Assembly: GCA_937928525.1 (NCBI GenBank)
Contig: CALFWJ010000085.1
Location: forward strand, 1-8,604
Source of the DNA: an uncultured Alphaproteobacteria bacterium
GTDB lineage: Bacteria > Pseudomonadota > Alphaproteobacteria > UBA2136 > UBA6156
Reading direction: 5' to 3'
Length of the DNA: 8,604 nucleotides
Below are positions 5,382 to 8,604 of this stretch, piece after piece (the first letter of the stretch is position 1; each line of letters begins with the position of its first letter). The translations under genes were made by a program, and so were the position numbers. Under the pieces are notes generated by a model that was not told where the DNA came from, made no database searches, and worked only from the letters and a program-made list of their open reading frames with translations.

Positions 5382-6550
5382 CTCCCCTCTCCGCCGCCGA
5401 TTTTGCCGCCCTCACCCTCGCGCGCACGTCTGGCATTGGCCCCGTGACCTACCATAGCCTCCTTGCGCTCCATCCTAATCCTGCCGATGCCCTCGCCAAC
5501 CTACCCGAATTGTGTAAAGCCCGCGGCCGCAAACAGTTTAAATTCCCTCTTGAGGCTGAAATTCAGGCCGAAATCGATGCCACACATACCCTTGGCGCCC
5601 AGTTTATTTTTCATCACAACGATAATTATCCGGAACTCCTGAAAAATACCCCCGACGCCCCGCCAGTATTAGTGGTGATGGGCAATCCAGACCTATTGCA
5701 CACCCGCCAAGTAGCCATTGTTGGTAACCGTAATGCCAGCCTGAGTGGTCAAACCTTCACGCAAAATTTAGCGGGCACACTGGCCGATAACAACCTTACC
5801 ATTACCAGCGGCCTCGCCCGCGGAGTAGACACTCACGCCCACACCGCAACCCTACAAAATGGCGGCAATACCGTTGCAGTTATTGCGGGCGGCATCAACC
5901 ACGTCTATCCACCAGAAAACAAAAACCTGCGCGCCCAAATTATTGAATATGGCTGCCTCGTAACCGAATCTCCAATCGGCGAAACCCCAACTGCCCGCCA
6001 CTTCCCACGCCGTAACCGTATTATTGCTGGACTAAGCCTTGCCACTGTTGTCACTGAAGCAGCACGGAACTCTGGTAGTCTCATTACCGCGCAATATGCT
6101 GGCGATTATGGCCGCGATGTTTATGCCGTGCCCGGCAACCCGCAAGACGCCCGTGCGGCAGGCCCAAACCACCTCTTGCAGCAAGGTGCTGCGATTTTGT
6201 TAAACCCTGATGACCTGATTGCGCAACTGCCGCAGAATATGAGCCACGTCATGGCAAAAAGTGGTGTTAATAGTGTTAATTATACCCGCGAAACGCAAAC
6301 TGATCTTTTTTCATCAGAATTGGCCACAATTGACCACAAAATGGACATTTCTGAGCCCGAATTGAGCAATAATTTGCCAGAATTGACACCAAAAACAACC
6401 ATTTTGAGCGCTCTCTCTAGTCAACCTGTGCCACAAGATAAGCTCTTGCGAGAGCTTAATCTCCCCGAACATGAAAGCTTAGCGCTACTGGCTGAACTAG
6501 AGCTGATGGGCGATATCCAGCGCCACCCCGGCAACCACTGGAGCCTATAA
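5366..6550 (+). CDS. dprA: DNA processing protein DprA (Smf), RecA loader
   Basis: 394 residues. By family knowledge DprA binds incoming single-stranded DNA in natural transformation and loads RecA; it is widespread also in species not known to transform. An N-terminal SAM-like helical region (about residues 8-60, with TSGIGPVTYHSLL) precedes the Rossmann-fold core (about 80-290). Core motifs are VAIVGNRNAS (116-125, with Asn where Ser is usual), ITSGLARGVDTHAH (146-159), VAVIAGGINHVYPPEN (170-185), FPRRNRIIAGLS (213-224) and SGSLITA (236-242). A low-complexity hinge (about 290-340) leads to a winged-helix DML1-type domain (about 341-394). The protein looks complete. The ATG at 5366 fits the family N-terminus, but no clear Shine-Dalgarno precedes it, so translation may be leaderless or weakly initiated. 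Its usual alphaproteobacterial neighbours (plsY, topA) are not adjacent here. Confidence 0.96.
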   Translation: MPTAATPLSAADFAALTLARTSGIGPVTYHSLLALHPNPADALANLPELCKARGRKQFKFPLEAEIQAEIDATHTLGAQFIFHHNDNYPELLKNTPDAPPVLVVMGNPDLLHTRQVAIVGNRNASLSGQTFTQNLAGTLADNNLTITSGLARGVDTHAHTATLQNGGNTVAVIAGGINHVYPPENKNLRAQIIEYGCLVTESPIGETPTARHFPRRNRIIAGLSLATVVTEAARNSGSLITAQYAGDYGRDVYAVPGNPQDARAAGPNHLLQQGAAILLNPDDLIAQLPQNMSHVMAKSGVNSVNYTRETQTDLFSSELATIDHKMDISEPELSNNLPELTPKTTILSALSSQPVPQDKLLRELNLPEHESLALLAELELMGDIQRHPGNHWSL

Positions 6551-6582
6551 CTCAAGATATTTAGGCGCAAAAAGGCCAACAA

Positions 6583-6607
6583 TAAAACCCGCCAGCAGCG
6601 GGTTTTA
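6583..6607. terminator. Hairpin terminator between dprA and the chemoreceptor
   Basis: A perfect 10-bp stem, TAAAACCCGC (6583-6592) with GCGGGTTTTA (6598-6607), closes the five-base loop CAGCA. Both strands give a GC hairpin ending in four T, so it can end both dprA (stop at 6550) and the convergent receptor gene (stop at 6624). The U runs are short, so efficiency is probably moderate. A second small hairpin GCCTC/GAGGC (6620-6637) overlaps the receptor stop codon. Confidence 0.78.
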
Positions 6608-6623
6608 ATTTATAGTCATGCCT

Positions 6624-8604
6624 CTATTTTTTGAGGCCCATCTTAGCTAAGCTAGCAGACAAGGCTTCGTTCATTTGTCTGAACTCACTTTCCATGCCCT
6701 CTAACGCGGAAGATACCTGACCAGAAGCGGTACTTGTTTCTTGGTTTGCACCCTCAACATTCCCCATATTTTGGTCTACTAAATCTACACGATTTGCAGC
6801 TTCTTGTACGCTCGCTGCAATTTCTTGCGTTACGCTTCCCTGCTCTTCTACCGCGGCAGATACAGTTGTTGAGCTGTCGCGAATTTGGTGAATGGCATCC
6901 ATCACACTACGCAGTGCATTAACACTCTCATCAGATACAGACTGAATGCTCTTCACCTGATCGGTAATGTCGCTTGTTGCTTCGCTGGTGTGCGAGGCAA
7001 GCTTTTTAACTTCGTCGGCTACAACCGCGAACCCACGGCCTGCATCTCCTGCACGCGCTGCTTCAATAGCGGCGTTAAGGGCCAACAAGTTAGTTTGTTC
7101 AGCGAGATCGTTAATCAGTTTAATTACGTCACTAATACGCATACCTGCTTCACCTAACTTACGCACAACATCATCGGTTTGTTGGGCTTGCTCAACCGCT
7201 TGATCAATCAGAGCGTTAGATTCTGTGATTGAGCGTGAAATATCGTTAATGGAGATATTCAGCTCTTCTACCGCGCTTGCAACCGAGGCCACGTTACGGG
7301 CAGCTTCACTTGAACTTTCACGCACTGTTTCGCTTGAACTCATGGCACTTTGCGATGCACTCATCATCCCTTTAACTGCGCCACCAATTTGGTGCGTCGC
7401 CGCAGATAAACTTTCTGCGCTGTGGTTAAAGTTAGCGCTAATTTCCTCTACGGGTTTGAGCAGTGTTTTAGAGAGGTAGATACCAATCAACATTACAATT
7501 GTTTGCATCACAACCATAATGATAATCATTTGAAAAATAAGTTGATATACTGCGGCCATAACATCAGAGCGTTCAACTTCTGATACAGCAATCCACTCTA
7601 CATCTGGTAGATGCACTGTGTGATAACCAATTAAAGCTTCATTGCCGTGGTAGTTAAGCTCTTCTAGGTAACCGTGTTCCTTGATTTTAACGGCTTCTAA
7701 AACTTTTGTTTGAATAACTTTACCAATAGTATCTTCTTCTACACGAGCTGAATTTGTCCGCATTTCACCATCTAGTGAAAGTAAGAAAGATTCTGTACTT
7801 TTAAATGTTATGGCGTCTGACGGTTCAAAGAGATCAGACGGTGCTGGAATTTGCGCGACGTAAACCCCAACAATTTTACCATTTTTATGAATAGGAGCCG
7901 CAACAAATGATGCAGCAGCGCCATAACTTGGCTCGTAAGGTTTAAAATCTTCCATTATGACACGGTCTTCGCTGATAGCGCGCTTAACAGCACTGGTAAA
8001 GTTTGTATTTTTATAAGGCCCTGTAAAGAGAGGCATCATGAAGTCGACCTCTTTAAATACCGAGTAAACAATACGACCTTCTGTTGGTTCAACAAAGAAA
8101 ATATCGTAGAAGCCAAATTGCTCAAGGACATCGCGCATATAAGGGTGATATTTACCGTGATAAAGCGAGTAAACGCTGCCATCGTCGGCTTGGTCTAGCT
8201 TTTCTTTGGCGCCAATTTCGTGCGGGTTATTTGCAATATAGGCTGTTTGTAGGCCACGCGCGAGATCGTCGCTTGGGGCCCAACGGGCAGCATCTTGCGC
8301 TGTGGCGTCTGGCGTATTTTCTGCTTGGTAGGCATAACGCGCATCAAGGCCCTGTTGGTTAATTTGGTTGGCTGATGGCTCGTAGGCACTTATGGCAGCT
8401 TGATATGCTTCATATGCTTCTAGCACATAAGGGTTATCGGCGCTGGTACTCACTTGAGCACGCATGAATTTAATGCGATCAATGACGGCTGTTGCTTTTT
8501 CTGCGGCTACCGCTTCCATCGCGTGCTCTTCATCTAGAATAATTTGTGTAGCTTGGCGCCATGTTGCGATACCTGCCAAAATAAGTGCTGGTATTGTCCC
8601 AACC
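6624..8604 (-). CDS. Methyl-accepting chemotaxis protein with Cache-type sensor (5' partial)
   Basis: 659 residues are visible. The frame stays open to the right edge, reading VGTIPALILAGIATW upstream of the TTG at 8579. This looks like the end of the first membrane helix, so the real start is outside the window. Counting from the first visible codon: a periplasmic sensor (about 20-345) resembling Cache-type regions of alphaproteobacterial receptors, with KYHPYMRDVLEQFGFYDIFF and later TGPYKNTN and PSYGAAASFVAAPI; a second membrane helix (about 352-377); then a cytoplasmic coiled-coil signalling domain. The hairpin tip that contacts CheA/CheW is the conserved EQTNLLALNAAIEAARAGD (about 502-520), followed by GRGFAVVADEVKKLA. 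Only a stub of HAMP is recognisable after the membrane helix (LLKPVEEI). The C-terminus (AKMGLKK) lacks an NWETF-type CheR/CheB tether. By family knowledge it senses a small ligand and controls CheA; the ligand cannot be inferred. No che genes are in view, so it is an orphan receptor here. Confidence 0.95.
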   Translation of the reverse strand, partial: VGTIPALILAGIATWRQATQIILDEEHAMEAVAAEKATAVIDRIKFMRAQVSTSADNPYVLEAYEAYQAAISAYEPSANQINQQGLDARYAYQAENTPDATAQDAARWAPSDDLARGLQTAYIANNPHEIGAKEKLDQADDGSVYSLYHGKYHPYMRDVLEQFGFYDIFFVEPTEGRIVYSVFKEVDFMMPLFTGPYKNTNFTSAVKRAISEDRVIMEDFKPYEPSYGAAASFVAAPIHKNGKIVGVYVAQIPAPSDLFEPSDAITFKSTESFLLSLDGEMRTNSARVEEDTIGKVIQTKVLEAVKIKEHGYLEELNYHGNEALIGYHTVHLPDVEWIAVSEVERSDVMAAVYQLIFQMIIIMVVMQTIVMLIGIYLSKTLLKPVEEISANFNHSAESLSAATHQIGGAVKGMMSASQSAMSSSETVRESSSEAARNVASVASAVEELNISINDISRSITESNALIDQAVEQAQQTDDVVRKLGEAGMRISDVIKLINDLAEQTNLLALNAAIEAARAGDAGRGFAVVADEVKKLASHTSEATSDITDQVKSIQSVSDESVNALRSVMDAIHQIRDSSTTVSAAVEEQGSVTQEIAASVQEAANRVDLVDQNMGNVEGANQETSTASGQVSSALEGMESEFRQMNEALSASLAKMGLKK

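Noticed and set aside
8577..8579. TTG at 8579 as the start of the chemoreceptor
   Set aside because: The frame continues to the window edge and the upstream residues form part of a membrane helix that a receptor needs.
1..8604. CRISPR array, tRNA, rRNA, integrase or attachment site
   Set aside because: No regularly spaced repeats, cloverleaf-like sequence or recombinase frame was seen on either strand.

Overview
This is an 8.6 kb chromosomal stretch that looks like Alphaproteobacteria. The main evidence is rpsT (ribosomal protein S20) lying directly upstream of dnaA on the same strand, an arrangement common in that class. An alphaproteobacterial-looking DprA and a Cache-type chemoreceptor are consistent with it. 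The exact lineage cannot be read from the sequence. Base composition is uneven: hand-counted 60-base rows run from about 32% to 70% GC, with the sharpest shifts inside the fibre-like gene at the left end and around a small orphan gene at 4980-5381.

Layout. Positions 1-2244 (+) hold the 3' part of a long fibre-like protein built on VGIG-type repeats and ending in a peptidase S74 self-cleaving chaperone domain; its start lies off the left edge. A bidirectional terminator (2260-2288) separates it from a leftward block. Reading that block from upstream to downstream on the minus strand, it contains an AT-rich orphan gene (4980-5381) with its own terminator, rpsT (4467-4724) with its own promoter and terminator, dnaA (2996-4360, GTG start), and a small pilin- or pseudopilin-like protein (2309-2878). 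dprA (5366-6550, +) diverges from the orphan gene and overlaps its predicted 5' end by 16 bases. A second bidirectional hairpin (6583-6607) separates dprA from a convergent methyl-accepting chemotaxis receptor (6624-8604, -), whose first membrane segment is cut by the right edge.

Functionally this is mostly housekeeping (replication initiation, ribosome assembly, DNA uptake and recombination) with surface or sensory genes on both sides. I see no CRISPR array, insertion sequence, tRNA, rRNA or complete prophage. No convincing multi-gene novel system is visible. The items most worth a second look are the mosaic S74 fibre protein, the prepilin-like protein next to dnaA, the orphan gene overlapping dprA, and a tandem TTGAGATAA repeat placed over the putative rpsT promoter.
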